DNA of 64,000 nucleotides from Epiperipatus broadwayi (Eukaryota; Onychophora; Udeonychophora; Euonychophora; Peripatidae). The translations under genes and the position numbers were made by a program. Of this stretch, positions 34,560 to 46,185 are shown piece by piece; the first letter of the stretch is position 1, and each line of letters starts with the position of its first letter. Under the pieces are notes generated by a model. The model was not told where the DNA came from. It made no database searches and saw nothing but the letters and a program-made list of their open reading frames with translations. The stretch covers positions 12,440,385 through 12,504,384 of the forward strand of contig JAQFVV010000020.1 in assembly GCA_028023455.1 (NCBI GenBank), given 5' to 3'.

Positions 34560-37080
34560 ATACAAGTTGAAGAAATTATGGAAGAGTTAGTTGGGGATGA
34601 GTATAAGGACATGTGTGATGAAATAGAAAAAGTGGCAAATAGGGTTTTAGGTGAGAATATTCAGAAGAATAAAAAAAAATAAAAAATGAGAATTAGTAAA
34701 AGTGTAAAAAAAGGAAAGAAGCATGCAGAGAATATAAGTGTGCTATTAAAAACAAGGAAAACAAGGAAAAGTACTTAGGCTAAAATAGATAATTATAGAG
34801 AGAGAATGAAAATGAATAGTAAATTGTTGAAGGATATTAATAAAAGTGGAAGAGATGGGAGTAAAATACATTAAAAGAAGAAATATAGGGGAGAGAGAAA
34901 TAGTATTACTAGATGATGAGGGAATAGAGTTAGCTCTAGAGAAGACTTAGAGAGAATCTTAAATAGATATGTAATGGATATAGAAAAGTTATTAGATGTG
35001 AAGGACAGAGTGATAGAAAACATGAAAGCATATAGTAATGGGAATATTAAGTTTACAAAAAATGAACTGTTTGAGGCAGGGAAAAAATTGAAAAGTGGAA
35101 AGGCAAGAGGTTTAGATGGATGGGCAGCAGAGATAGTAATAAATTTAGGGTATAGGGAAAAAGTAAAGCTATTACCCTGTTTTAATAAGGAGGCACAGAA
35201 GATAGTTTTTCCAGGTAGTTGGAGTATTACGAGTAAGATTACTATTTAAAGGAAAGGGTAAGGATCATAGGAAGTTAAACAATTATAGACCGATAGTGGA
35301 ACATCAGGTTTATATAAAGTTTCCTCATATATGGTGGGTGGAAGAGTTGCAAAATGGATGGAAGAAAATAATGTAGTGGGAGAAATGCAAGGAGGTTTTA
35401 GATCAGATAGGCATATAGGAGATAATTTATTTGTAGTTACACAACTTCTGGATATGAGTAGGAATTCAGGTACAGAGTTATGTATGAGTTTTGTAGATAT
35501 AGAGAAGGCATCTGATAGAGTAAATAGAAATGTATTATAGGTAAGTTTAGAAAATTTGGGAATAGATTAGACTTTAGTGGATATTATTAAGAAATTATAT
35601 GAAAATAATTATTATACATATCAATTAGGAAATATAGAATCACTTAAAGTTAAAAATGGGGTGGGACTAAGGCAAGGATGCCTTACGTCACCTATCATGT
35701 TTTTGAGTGAAATGGAGAGAGCAATAGAAAGATTAGGAAGAGGGATATTGTTAATAGGTGGTAAGGGAATATTTTTTGTGGATGATGTCTTTTTGTGTGC
35801 AGAAAAAAGAGAAGATATGGAAGTTGTGCTGAGGACATGTGCAAGTGATGGGGATTAAATTTAGTGAAGAAAAATCAAATATAATGATTAATACTGGGGA
35901 AAGAGAAGATGTAGAATTTTTATTGGGGAATATAAAGTTAAGTGTGGTAAATAGATATAGTTATTTGGAAATCATTTTAAGTAATCAGAAAAATTGTTGA
36001 ATGAATGGGAGAAAAAATTGATAAATGAAGCAAAGAAAAGAAAAGGTTTGATAAAGAACTAAATAGTGTTTTCATATAATAAATATGATGTAGCTAGAAT
36101 TGTATGGAAGGGAGTTGCAGTAGCAGGGTTAACATATGGTAATGATGCATTATGAGTTAATAAAGGAGTATTAGATTACTTAGAAAAAGTGCAAAGGGAA
36201 GTAGGAAGACATGCATTGGATGCAGATGTGTGGTCAGCAAGGGAGGCAATTCAAGAAGAAATGGGATGGTCAAGTTTTTATATGAGAGATGCAAAAAGTA
36301 AAATGAAAATGTTTGCTAGGTTGCAGTTTATGGATTAGCCAGAATATTATTTAATTAAGTTACAAGGATAGGCAACAAGATGGGAGAGAAAGGTAATGCG
36401 GTATGCAAAAGATTTGGATAAAGAATTTATATCAGTATACTTATACAAAAGGTGGGATGATTGTATTAGGAGGATTGTTGGGTGTTGGAGTGGTAAGAAA
36501 TGGATAAAAGAATAGATACATTAATAAAGAATAGAATGTTGGAGATATGGAGAACTAGTATGGAGAGTAAAAAGAGTTTAAATATATATAAAGAAGTAAA
36601 TGGAACATTATATGTGAGTTAATTTATGATAATAGCAAGGAAAGTAGTTTATTGTTTAAGGCTTGAACAGGATTTTTAGCAACAAAAGAATATACATGTA
36701 AATGGAAAAATATAGGTAATTTAGTCTGCAAGTTGTGTAAGGAAAGCATAGAAAATATTAGGCATCTGTTAATTCAATGTAAATGCTTGAAAGCAGAAAG
36801 GGTACAAATGATGAAGTTATGGAAGAATAAATATGAAAAAGTGATTATACATAAAGTGGGTTATTGGTTTTTATGCTGGGTTTGGGAAAAGATGAGGGAT
36901 TTAGATATAAAGGTCATAGAGTTGACAGGGATTATGTTGTGGAAATGGGATGGAGCAGATTATGGGAAAACCCAGAGTGGGAAATGGAACAGGTAGGTAA
37001 AGTGGCTAACAGGTTTCTCTGGGCATAGTTGCTGAAAGATTCCTGACTCTGTTTAAGGAGAAATCACAATGCATCACATC
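34560..37080 (+). pseudogene. Second type of LINE, RT-bearing, frameshifted
   Basis: A non-LTR retrotransposon ORF2 remnant spread over several frames. Segments in order: a charged region before the RT (QVEEIMEELVGDEYKDMC, 34,560-34,690); KSGKARGLDGW (about 35,090); GGRVAKWMEENNVVGEMQGG (35,330-35,400); RT motif A FVDIEKASDRVNR (35,490-35,530); GVGLRQGC (35,660-35,690); the catalytic FVDDVFL box (about 35,775); a thumb/linker EMGWSSFYMRDAKSKMKM (about 36,255-36,310); and a C-terminal Cys-His motif CKLCKESIENIRHLLIQC (36,728-36,783). The final part reads into GFSGH and ends near CATCACATCACGTCACATTT. The catalytic aspartates are present but there are at least six frame breaks or stops. It is distinct from the RTE elements elsewhere in the window; the Cys-His end fits Jockey/I/CR1-like LINEs, clade not resolved. 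No endonuclease was seen, so the copy is 5' truncated. Confidence 0.8.
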
Positions 37081-37084
37081 ACGT

Positions 37085-37560
37085 CACATTTAAAAGTTTA
37101 AATAGTTAGCAGGTAAGATTTTAAAATATAAATAGAAGGTAGGTATAAAATATGTTAAAAATAATAAAAAGTATATTAAAATAATTAGTAATAAAAGATA
37201 AAAAGAAATAATATTATAGGTTAAAGAAAATTATTCATATTGAATGTTATATTTGAAATACAGGCATACTTCATACACATGAAGTTTAATTGCAATTATA
37301 GGGGATTTAAACACAGACTTTCAATCTCCCTTCAGCCATTTACTCTATTTTATACAAGGTAGAGAGGATGGCTGAAGTAATCTTGAAAGTCTATTTTCAA
37401 ATCTTCTATAATATCAAATGTTAATATAATAAATAATAATAATAATGTAAAATATAAAAATATGAATATATAATGTTAAAGTTAAATATTAAAAAAATGC
37501 TACTAATAAAAATAAAATAAAAAATAAATGAAATAAAAATAATATATGTATATTGTAAGT
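37085..37560 (+). repeat. AT-rich repeat downstream of the LINE, inverted copy of 31.24-31.67 kb
   Basis: Reverse-complement match to 31,400-31,665, interrupted by the hairpin element at 37,253-37,417. The uninterrupted partner shows the pre-insertion state. Confidence 0.6.
37253..37417. mobile_element. Small hairpin retroposon (HR-2)
   Basis: Inverted arms CAGACTTTCAATCTCCC...CAGCCAT and ATGGCTGAAG...CTTGAAAGTCT around 37,312-37,393. The left part AATACAGGCATAC resembles the ACAGGCCTAAACC end of the copy at 44.7 kb. The flanks AATGTTATAT (37,243-37,252) and AATGTTAATAT (37,418-37,428) look like a target duplication with one indel. The empty site is visible in the related repeat at 31.5 kb. 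Confidence 0.65.
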
Positions 37561-38770
37561 ACCCAGATTAATGCTGTAAGTCATAGTATTTTTTAAAAAA
37601 ATAAGTTTGTTGGTCTTTTTAATTTTCATTTCATTTGATCCATGGATAATGGAGATCTTGAAATGTAATATTAACTAGATAGCCATGGCAACCTAATGCT
37701 TTAAAATAGCTAATTCTAGCATCAAGTCATAAATCTGTTGTGATCACTTTCAGAGAAAAATATAAACAGGTGAATAAATAAATAGATTTTGGAAATATTT
37801 AAGTGGATCAAAAAAATCACCCTAAGAGAATCAATATTATTATTAAATATTATACATTTCAATTTCTGTTATTATAATTACCATAGCAACACCTATTATA
37901 AAATTAAATGTTTTATGTTTCATATATATTTGTTCATACATTAGTTATGGAAAAATATTATTAAAGACATATGTAAAATATATATTAGTTAAAAAATATT
38001 GGAAATTTGATCTGAATTCTTTATTTTGGTTTAAAATGAAAAATAATACTGAACTTGTAAAACAGGATTTTATTTTCACTGTATCCAATTATTTTAAAAT
38101 CTCCATTTTACTTACTAATTGGAGACCAATTTTCTTTAACAAATTTTTACATCATTGAGTGAGATTTGAGCAATTTTCAATTTGTTGTACAATAGTGTCA
38201 GCAAGAGTATCTTATAAATAGAACAGAGATGCTGTAATTTGAATTCTTGTAATTTTACCATTGCCAAGAACAGTTACATTTATATCTGTCTTTAAAAATT
38301 TATCATATTTTATTGTTTAAGTAGTTAATTTCTAAAACTATGGAAGAATAAATTTTAATTATCTTCCCATTCAATTAGGGCCAGTTCATTGATGAGATTC
38401 CTGAGGATACAACAAAATGTAAAACAACAAACAAAAACCATCAAAAATGTACAAGTCGACTATAAAGAAAAAAAATTCTATTGTCATAACCTAAAATTCC
38501 ATCAACCCCAACTGTGTATATGGATATCGTATTTCAGATCAATACATTTCGCAAGATCATTTAACTTATGTATAATATCACCTGATCTAAATTTCACTTT
38601 CTTAATCTGGAAAGAAAAAGTTGGCATTTATTATTCACTTGAATATGGCTGAATTTTGTCATGAAAATAAAATTTTCTTTATGCATTATTACCAATGGAA
38701 AAGAAAATAAAGTCAGTGATATGTAATTTTGCATCGACTAACTAATATTGTTTTAAATGCTTGGATACAT
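37561..38770. other. AT-rich intergenic
   Basis: The open frame 38,389-38,652 shows no motif. No supported gene. Confidence 0.45.
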
Positions 38771-38780
38771 TTATATGTTT

Positions 38781-38867
38781 TTTTTTATATGTCAAAGTAT
38801 TGACCGGAAAGTGAATCTGGGCCAGCTGCTTGGAAGACAGCTATGCTAACCACTAGGCCACCAACAC
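38781..38867 (-). mobile_element. tRNA-derived SINE, family C, 10-bp target duplication
   Basis: The minus strand has AGTGTTGGTGGCCTAGTGG, TTAGCATAGCTG, GCCCAGATTCACTTTCCGG (degenerate B box) and TACTTTGACATATA. The flanks are TTATATGTTT at 38,771-38,780 and 38,868-38,877. Confidence 0.78.
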
Positions 38868-38877
38868 TTATATGTTT

Positions 38878-41036
38878 AAAAGAAAATATCATAATTTAGA
38901 CATGAAAATAATTGAATTCAAATCCACAAAAGTTATTATCCATGCTTGTCTTTTCTACTTAAAGGAAAATCATCTCTACACATAAGGATCATCAGAATCC
39001 AGGAACCAGAAGCTCGATGGACTAGTGAGTGAAAATGGACAGACTTTGACTTAGTATGATTTCTACATATATGTATTTTTTTTTGTAGCTTTGTTAAAAG
39101 AAAAAGAGGATTTATGTTTGTTTAGATTGTATTTAAAATCTAGGATTAAGTGATATATATATATGGGTTATTGTAAAATTGACATAATGAAAGGTGTCAG
39201 AGATTCATGTATATTTTTATTATTATTTAAATTCTTATCTGATGATATGGGTTAATATGACCCAATGTTTTCAAGTGTTTAAATTTTTTTTTAATGTATA
39301 TTCCAGATTTAACTAAGGGGTGTTTATATAGAAAAGAGGTTTAAATATAATGGATTTTTTTAGGTCAGTTTAGTTATTTAGAAATTATATTAATAAATAA
39401 ATAGAGATCAATTTTTATTTGATCATATAATTTTTTTATTATTGTATATGCTATTTAATGTCTCAGAAAGATATTTTAAAAATCTCTCTTTCCATTTATA
39501 TAGTCTCATTGTTATGCAACACATTTATGAGTTTCATTAAATACATATTTTATTATTATTTTTATTGATTCTATACAGTAATAGACTATCAATTATTTAT
39601 ATGCTAAAGGAAACATAATATTATATTTTTTTAACTGGATACTATGTTAGTCTATTGTAGATATTTATTTTATTCTATTATAATTTTTTTTATTACTATT
39701 ATAAATTTTTATTATGAATCAATAAATTTAGAGTTGATTTAAAATCTGGTGAATCTGTCTAATTATTTCTTTTGAATGTGCAAGATAATTTTGGTACTTG
39801 AAGTTTGATCCAAGATCAAACCCATTTTGTTAAGTGAAATAGAATTAGATATATGTATATTTTATATATCATTATTAAATCTGATTAGGTATAAATTTTA
39901 TATTTATTACTGCATTTAAATATTTGTTTACTTATCTAAGTCAATAGTACTGGTAGAAATAATTTCATTAGTTCAGAGTTGACTGTTTATGCACTTGTCT
40001 TGTCCAGTTACAAAAAAAAAATCTTAATAGATTTTATTCTATCATTAGTCAAAATGATCTGTCTTAATTATCTTTAAACTTCTTTGAAATAGTGATCATA
40101 AATTTCATTGACTGGCATAAATGAATATCATCTTTGGCTTGGATAATTGCCAATTATTGTCATATATAGTTTAATTGTTATAAAATCCATTTTTATAATT
40201 GATTAATTGGAGATTTAAGTAGATGAATAACATCAATGATTGTAAGTCAGTGAATATCCAATAGAAATCTATGGTATATTTTATATAATATGATTGGGTA
40301 CGGTAAAATGGGAAATTATCTAATGGATTTATTGATAATAAATTCTTTTAGATTGTTTCATTCCTGAACATAACTTAAGCAAGAAATTGCACATCGATAT
40401 AATGCAAAGGGTGAACAAAATATTAATATTATGTTTAGTGTTTTATTAAAATAGATACAAAACTGAGTAAAGGTTTATTTTATTTAAACATTATAAATAG
40501 TGTGTAGGTTTATGAAACTAAGAAACTAGTTTATTTAAATAGAATATCATTAAATAAGTTAAATTTGCATTACTATAAATAATATTAGATTAGTAAAGTA
40601 TATCAGAATTTAGTTATTTATTGATTCAAATTTAGTTTTATTCAATTATCGATCAAATAGATATCTTAAGCATGCATCATTGTTTAGGACAATGATATAT
40701 AATTTCACTGCTTATGGCAGCTTACGTTGGGAATAGTGAGCAGATTTGTTGATGTCTGAGGTGATGATCTTGTTTGCTTTATTTCATTTTAAATACTATC
40801 TGTATAATTTAGATTTTAATAGAGATTGTTAGTATTTTATGATAGTGTAGTGGACAATCTAAGTAATTATGTATGGGAAGTATTATTATTGCCTAGTGCG
40901 GTCAATAACTGAGCTAGATAATTTTACACAGGTTCTAACAGAGTTACTATTTGTTAATGCATGTTTTACTCTGTGATAAATAATATAAATCTCATGGGTA
41001 TTTCTTTATGAAAAATGTTGACTGCAGGATCTCCAA
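38878..41036. other. AT-rich intergenic
   Basis: No gene or recognised repeat until the RTE 3' end near 41,037. Confidence 0.5.
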
Positions 41037-41627
41037 ATTCAATCCATCTTGTTTGATTTCTAGACACTCTCCTCTACATCACCTCAGTACACTTCCTCAA
41101 TTCATCCATCTCATATGTGGTCTTTTACAATTTCTTGAAATCTAATTTAATATTTCAACTATTCATCTATTATTATCTTTTCAAACAATGTGTCCAGCCC
41201 AACTCCAATTCAATCTTTTAATTCTCTCAATGGTATCAGTGGCATCTGTTTGTTCTCTCACTCATGTATTTTGTTTTTAATCTCTTCTTACATAAATCTC
41301 TTCATACTTCATTGAATGGTCTAAAGTCTCTGTATTGCTCTTTCTGTTAAGTGTCTGAGTCTCAAATCTGTAAGTAGAAACTACTAACACATTTATTAAA
41401 AACCTTCCTTTTCAAACACATAGGCATATTTCCTTTCAATATTAAATTACTTCTAACAAAAGTATTTCCACCAAGTTTAATTCTATGATTAATTTCATCC
41501 ATTATGTTTACATCTGTAGTAAGAATTTGACCAAAATATGTGTAGTTGTTAACTTCTTCTAATTCATTATTATCAATTTTTATTTTTTTCTTTTGAGAAA
41601 ATCCATTAAACATTACTTTAGTCTTTT

Positions 41628-41731
41628 TTTTTTTCATATGTCATAGCATCGGCAGTGAACCCACAACTGTCTGCAACCAACTACTTGCTTGCAAGGCGGC
41701 TGCAATGACCTCTTGGCTAACAACACTTGAC
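41628..41731 (-). mobile_element. tRNA-derived SINE, family B, inside the RTE, 14-bp target duplication
   Basis: Interrupts the RTE reading frame at KTKVM. Identical TACTTTAGTCTTTT lies on both sides (41,614-41,627 and 41,732-41,745). The B box is shortened by about 5 bp relative to sister copies (GGGTTCACTGCCGATGC). The A tail is the T run at the left. It is younger than the RTE copy it sits in. Confidence 0.92.
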
Positions 41732-42734
41732 TACTTTAGTCTTTTTAACATTTACCTTTAATGCTTCTTTCTTACCTTTATCTGATAACTTTTGCAATAT
41801 TTCCTGAAGCTCTAAATCATTATTTGAAAAAACAATTACTTCATTTGAAAAATCTAGATAACTTAAATAATCTTCCTTTTATTCTCTCAGTTTTTCATTT
41901 TAATCCACAAAGTACTTTTTGCAAAACTGCTGTAAAACGTTTTGGAGATATGGATCTATCCTGTCATACACCCATCTCAATGTAAATCTTTCTCACTATG
42001 TAATCTAATTGTTTCTATTGCGTTTTTACAAATAGTCTTCAGTAAATCGAAACTATTTCTTTTCTTTTTTTTTTGGATTATCATAACTTATTTTGCAGAA
42101 AAGATAGACTTTTATAGAACTTAATCTTTAATTTTCATTTTATTCATACTAAGTATGTTTTGACATATCCATGTTGAAAGCATTCTCGCATGAATAAGAT
42201 TAAAATTAAAGTTTAAGTTATATAAAAATCTACTTTTTCTACTAAATGTACTCAGGTCGAAAACATACTTAGCATGAATAAAATTAGAATTTAAATTTAA
42301 ATTATATAAAAAGTCTGTTTTTCTGCTAAATGAAATATTTTTCAGTATATGACAATATCCTGGTCTATACTTTGATGATCCAATGCTTTAATCACTAAAG
42401 AAATGCTTACAGAATCAAATGCCTTTTTATAATCTATAAATCCAAAGCATAGTTGTAACTCATATTCATTGGTCTTTCAACTTTCTTTCAATACTTGGAT
42501 ATGAACCATTATGCCAAAAACATTTTTAAATCCAGCTCATTCTTTTGTTTGGTTAAAATTCAAAGTTCACTGTACGTGAGTTAAACGAGTTGTAATTATT
42601 TTGGTAAATTTTATATAGAACTGATAAAAATAAACAAGTCTGTAATTTCTAATATTCATTTAACACCTTTTCAAATATTAATACTGCATTCTTCCAATCA
42701 TCTGGTACATCTTTATCATTTAATATGTCTAAAT

Positions 42735-43445
42735 GCGCTAAAATATATGCAATGGTTAAGCTAAGTAAAAATCGCAATATTAATTGGGGGTACTTTTGAG
42801 AAGTTTTATCTTCTCATAATCATGGCAAGTAGGTTGTGTGAGCATCATAAAAAATTATGTGATAAATATTTAAATCTATGCAAAGTGGATTAGAAAGTCC
42901 ACTTTTTGGAAAAAGAGAAGCATGCTTTCTTCTGGTTTATGGCATAGGTGTTGTTAGCTATAAGCCATGCTTTTTTGATTTTACATTTAGAGTCATGGCA
43001 TTATATGCATGCAATGGAAGCAAAAGATGGTTCAAATATATAGTCAGTGAACTTTTGGTGTTCTAAAAAGATAAAATTATATTCAGGGTTGTTCAGAGCT
43101 CTTTTGTATAAGTAACAGTGCTGAAAGACACGAATGGAGAGAAATGTAAGGGATTCATCATAGCATGAGGGACTGCAGCTGGCTTTGGCACATGAGATCT
43201 TATACACTATGTGAGGAGTCTGATCAGAGAGTAGGCAATATTTTGAATTTATGAATCTATTGGTTGAAGGGGGGGGATACAAAAACTGCTTGAAGGAAGG
43301 GGAGATGATTTTAATAAAGTTTTTAGTAAGGGAATGGATGTGCGGAAAAAGAAGTCATGGTCTATCATCTTTGGGAGGGTTGGTATCATTTAAAAATTTG
43401 GTATATAACTTTGCCAAAAAACTTGTCTCTTCTCCTGCTCTTTTT
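42735..43445 (-). pseudogene. Penelope-like element fragment inside the RTE (PLE 3)
   Basis: The minus strand carries the segment before the nuclease (KLFTKMLYTKFLND, then DDRP, about 43,330-43,410), a PPPSTNRFINSKYCLL linker, and a GIY-YIG domain beginning HIVYKISCAKASC (43,180-43,215) with a degraded YYG box (SCYDESLT). Next come RVFQHCYLYKRALNNPE and a C-terminal region to about 42,780. The 93-codon frame 43,001-43,282 is the best preserved part. Comparison with the uninterrupted RTE copy at 53,400-53,470 places the insertion junctions at about 42,735 and 43,445. It is 5' truncated, with no RT. It is a third PLE subtype, different from PLE 1 and PLE 2. Confidence 0.8.
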
Positions 43446-44232
43446 TTTTATTATAATTCCATCATTACCTTGAGATTTTTCCTTCTTTAATAAAATTAAT
43501 TGCATGTCTCACTTCTTCATTTAAAATCCTGGGCAATTCAAAAGATATAGTAGTTGTTGGAGATAGTTTTGTTTGTTCTTTATTACTATATAATTTTTGA
43601 TATAACTCTTCTACACATTTCATGATGTCATTTCTCTTTTTAGTAATAATTCCATCTTTTTTTTCTTATTGTAGAAATAAGTTTCCTACTAATCCCAAGA
43701 TGTTGTTTTATATTCTTGAGACTTTTATTCTCTTCTACAGCTCTCCTTGCTAGTTCGCAATTATATTTTCTTATATCATTATTAACCCTTTTTTCACACC
43801 ATTTTACAAAATACTCAATCCTTCTTAATGCATCATTTTTATATTCCTTCTTTTCTTCATAAATTCTCTTGCCTATTGGCTAATTGCTGCTTTTTTATAC
43901 CAGTTATTCTGTTGCAGTTTTTAAAAATGTATCAGTTATCTTCCTATTGATTTCATTCATATCTGAATCATGCTCAAAATCTGTTAATATTTGAAAACGA
44001 TTTGCAAATTCTAATTTAAAATCATTGAAATGTTTCTGAAGATTAAAAATATCAATTGTAAATATTGTTTTTCATAATAATTTTTGTCTCTCTAGTTTTG
44101 CATTAACATGCATCTTCCATCTCACTAATTGATGATCATTTCCTGTATTTAATTTATGACAATCTTAAAATAAATATTTTCTGTTAGTCAAAATATAATT
44201 CAATTCAGCTGTACCATCATTTTCTTTTAATA

Positions 44233-44711
44233 TCTAGAAAAAAAATTTAAAATTAATTAGCCAATGTTTTTTTTTTTTAATATCTATCTAAAAACATTTT
44301 TTAATTAATTTTATTAAACCAATAAAATACCACATGATAAGATATGGCTTAAACTTACTCATTACTATTGCAGCAATGTATTGTTTTCTTCATTTCTCTA
44401 CGCTACCTAAACAATAAGCTTTAGTAACTAATAGATTTATTAAGTGCTATTATCTGGCATCTATTATGGCATTGAGATGTGGAAAAAATAATAATTTTAT
44501 TCTTATTATTTAATGTATTATATAATATTTATTTATTTGATTGATTGGAATTTGTATTTCTTTTCTTACTCATTGTGGTTCAAAGGCTATGATTGTGTTC
44601 AAATGATTTATTGTCAAAGGCTATGATTGTGTTCAAATGATTTATTGTAAAATGTACATATTGAAGTTATACAAGCATTTTAGAGTATTAGATATTCTTC
44701 AATCACATCAC
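44233..44711. other. AT-rich intergenic with a 32-bp tandem repeat
   Basis: A segment beginning CAAAGGCTATGATTGTGTTC is repeated in tandem at about 44,580-44,648 (unit about 34 bp, twice). No gene was seen. Confidence 0.6.
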
Positions 44712-44724
44712 AATAATCAGAGAA

Positions 44725-44904
44725 TATATATGGGATTCGAACTCAGACTTTCACACAACTCACCACTCCCAGTGCCATCTCATGTGTGTTATCAGGTGGG
44801 TCAGTAATATGAGATGGCACTGGGAGTGGTGAGTTGTGTGAAAGTCTGAGTTCGAACCCCACATATATTACATATATAAATGCAGGTTTAGGCCTGTACA
44901 ATGT
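44725..44904. mobile_element. Hairpin retroposon (HR-2), 13-bp target duplication
   Basis: Arms of about 58 bp (44,725-44,782 and 44,809-44,867) pair almost perfectly around a 26-nt loop. Each contains TTCGAACTCAGACTTTCACA and a CACTCCCAGTGCCATCTCAT core. The right end (44,868-44,904) is a tail with GCAGGTTTAGGCCTGTAC. AATAATCAGAGAA flanks the element at 44,712-44,724 and 44,905-44,917. A B-box-like GGTTCGAACTC lies in the right arm on the minus strand. Confidence 0.88.
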
Positions 44905-44917
44905 AATAATCAGAGAA

Positions 44918-45421
44918 ATGATTGTGTGATACAGCATGGGGCATCCACTTTTTAAAGATGAAGTAGAAAAAGCAAGGGAACTTAAAGCTATTTAAATACA
45001 ATAATAAAATATACATTTTAGAAAGGAAATATCTCATAACCTTATCTAATAAGTATCTGCTATGTTACCTATATGTATGTGTATATATATGCATAATTTA
45101 TTCGTACATGTAATATATATATATGGGTAAGAATTTCTTGAAATATTATACGAGGTAATTTTGATTAATTTGAAAATTGTAATAATAATATTAATAACAA
45201 TGTGCAATTAAAATTCTAAAGCTTATGAAACAGTAAAACACATACAAAATGGAATCATTCCTGAACTCGCATTTGAATGTCATGTTATGACTGATATTGT
45301 TTAAAAAGAAAAAACAATGTAAATCTGCATCCTTGAGAAAGTCAGACTGTCACAATCCAAAATTGCTATAAAGAATACAATAGATTTAGCATTCCAGGTG
45401 AGAGTTCAACTTCTAAGTGAA
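44918..45421. other. AT-rich intergenic
   Basis: TA-rich runs near 45,080 and 45,115. No gene was seen. Confidence 0.5.
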
Positions 45422-45486
45422 TATTGTTACTGTGCATATAGGCCAGCAACACCTGAAGAGTGGAGAATAATACTACTCAAAATGTG
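45422..45486 (+). mobile_element. Partial tRNA-derived SINE, family D
   Basis: GCCAGCAACACCTGAAGAG and GGAGAATAATACTACTC match the body of the minus-strand copy at 24,672-24,812. The upstream tRNA part is present only in worn form. Confidence 0.6.
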
Positions 45487-45594
45487 TAATTACTAACCTG
45501 TATTGTCTATTTGCTGTTATTACTAACAAGTTGTTTGTATTTGGAAAGTTTAAATAAAGTTTAAAATTTGCTATATATTCAACATTCACTCACA

Positions 45595-45950
45595 GATGAT
45601 GGAAATAGTCCAACATATCACATCTAATAATATACCATCATCACAAACCTTCAGACAAATAGCTAAAAATATAGTTTTACAAATGTTTAAAATAAAAATA
45701 GATTTCTTGCAAATTTTAAAACCCATGGCAGAATAATTTAAAAAGTTTCTTCTTGAACAGGAAGTCAACTTTGTATGGAACATTTTTAAAAATGAGGTAA
45801 CATAATGCTTTAGGAATGTCTCACTCTTAACATCAACGTAGTAACAAAAAATATTAAATTTGAAAGAATTGTTAATGCAAATATCATACATGAAACTCTG
45901 CGAAAGATAAAAAGATAAAGGATCAGCATTTATCGGAGCTTGAAAAATTA
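45595..45950 (+). pseudogene. Possible decayed gypsy-type Pol fragment
   Basis: The plus strand reads MMEIVQHITSNNIPSS, later FLQILKPMAE, then KKFLLEQEVNFVWNIF and an LLTST segment after stops. The order and spacing recall the Ty3/gypsy connection between RT and RNase H (KPLxxLLxxxxxFVW...LLTxxP). It is weak: several stops, low complexity and no catalytic motif. A 127-codon frame on the opposite strand (45,586-45,969) covers the same place and has no recognisable motif. Confidence 0.3.
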
Positions 45951-46064
45951 AAAAATAAGGATAATTCACATTTCAGCTATGCATTTGTACAAATTGGAAC
46001 GATATTTGGACATGATATCAACATCCTTATTTTATGTCAAACATTTGTAAAATATAAACAAATT

Positions 46065-46172
46065 CGTCTTGCATTGGTGGTCGAGCGGTCAGCGCGACTG
46101 CCTTGCACTTACTTGCAGGCAGTTGCCCGGGTTGCGGGTTCGCGTCCCGGCCGATGCTATGAGACTTAATAT
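46065..46172 (+). mobile_element. tRNA-derived SINE, family A, 13-bp target duplication
   Basis: The head folds like a class II tRNA (Leu/Ser type). A 7-bp acceptor stem forms between GCATTGG (46,071) and CCGATGC. TGGTCGAGCGGTCAGCGCGA covers the A box, the CTGCC/GGCAG stem is enlarged, and the B box is GGGTTCGCGTCCCGG. ATATAAACAAATT flanks it at 46,052-46,064 and 46,173-46,185. It is one of the best preserved copies in the window. Confidence 0.9.
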
Positions 46173-46185
46173 ATATAAACAAATT

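Larger units (their letters stand above)
41037..44232 (-). pseudogene. RTE-type LINE (copy B), interrupted by a PLE and a SINE
   Basis: Read on the minus strand from 44,232. The end of the APE endonuclease is LNYILTNRKYLF and the TGNDHQLVRWK box. A linker follows (VKWCEKRVNNDIRKYNCEL and NKSLKNIKQHLGISR, about 43,640-43,850), then an RT-entry segment (ILNEEVRHAINFI, about 43,500), then a PLE insertion. The RT resumes with VPDDWKNAVLIF (about 42,690), YKIFTKIITTRLT, and motif A GFIDYKKAFDSV (about 42,400-42,445). The YxDD region is decayed to FSNEV. The thumb follows after a SINE insertion (KTKVMFNGFS, ELEEVNNYTYFGQ, LKRKVFNKCV). The C-terminal basic region ends at 41,037. Length and motif order fit RTE elements. 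Many stops are present; the catalytic DD has been lost, and the endonuclease N-terminus is absent by 5' truncation. Confidence 0.85.

Noticed and set aside
45586-45969. 127-codon minus-strand frame as a membrane protein
   Set aside because: Phe/Ile/Cys-rich shadow of an AT-rich region; no ATG context, signal or family recognised.
46071-46160. Functional tRNA gene
   Set aside because: The anticodon arm is abnormal, near-identical and related copies are dispersed, and a 13-bp target duplication flanks it, so it is a SINE.
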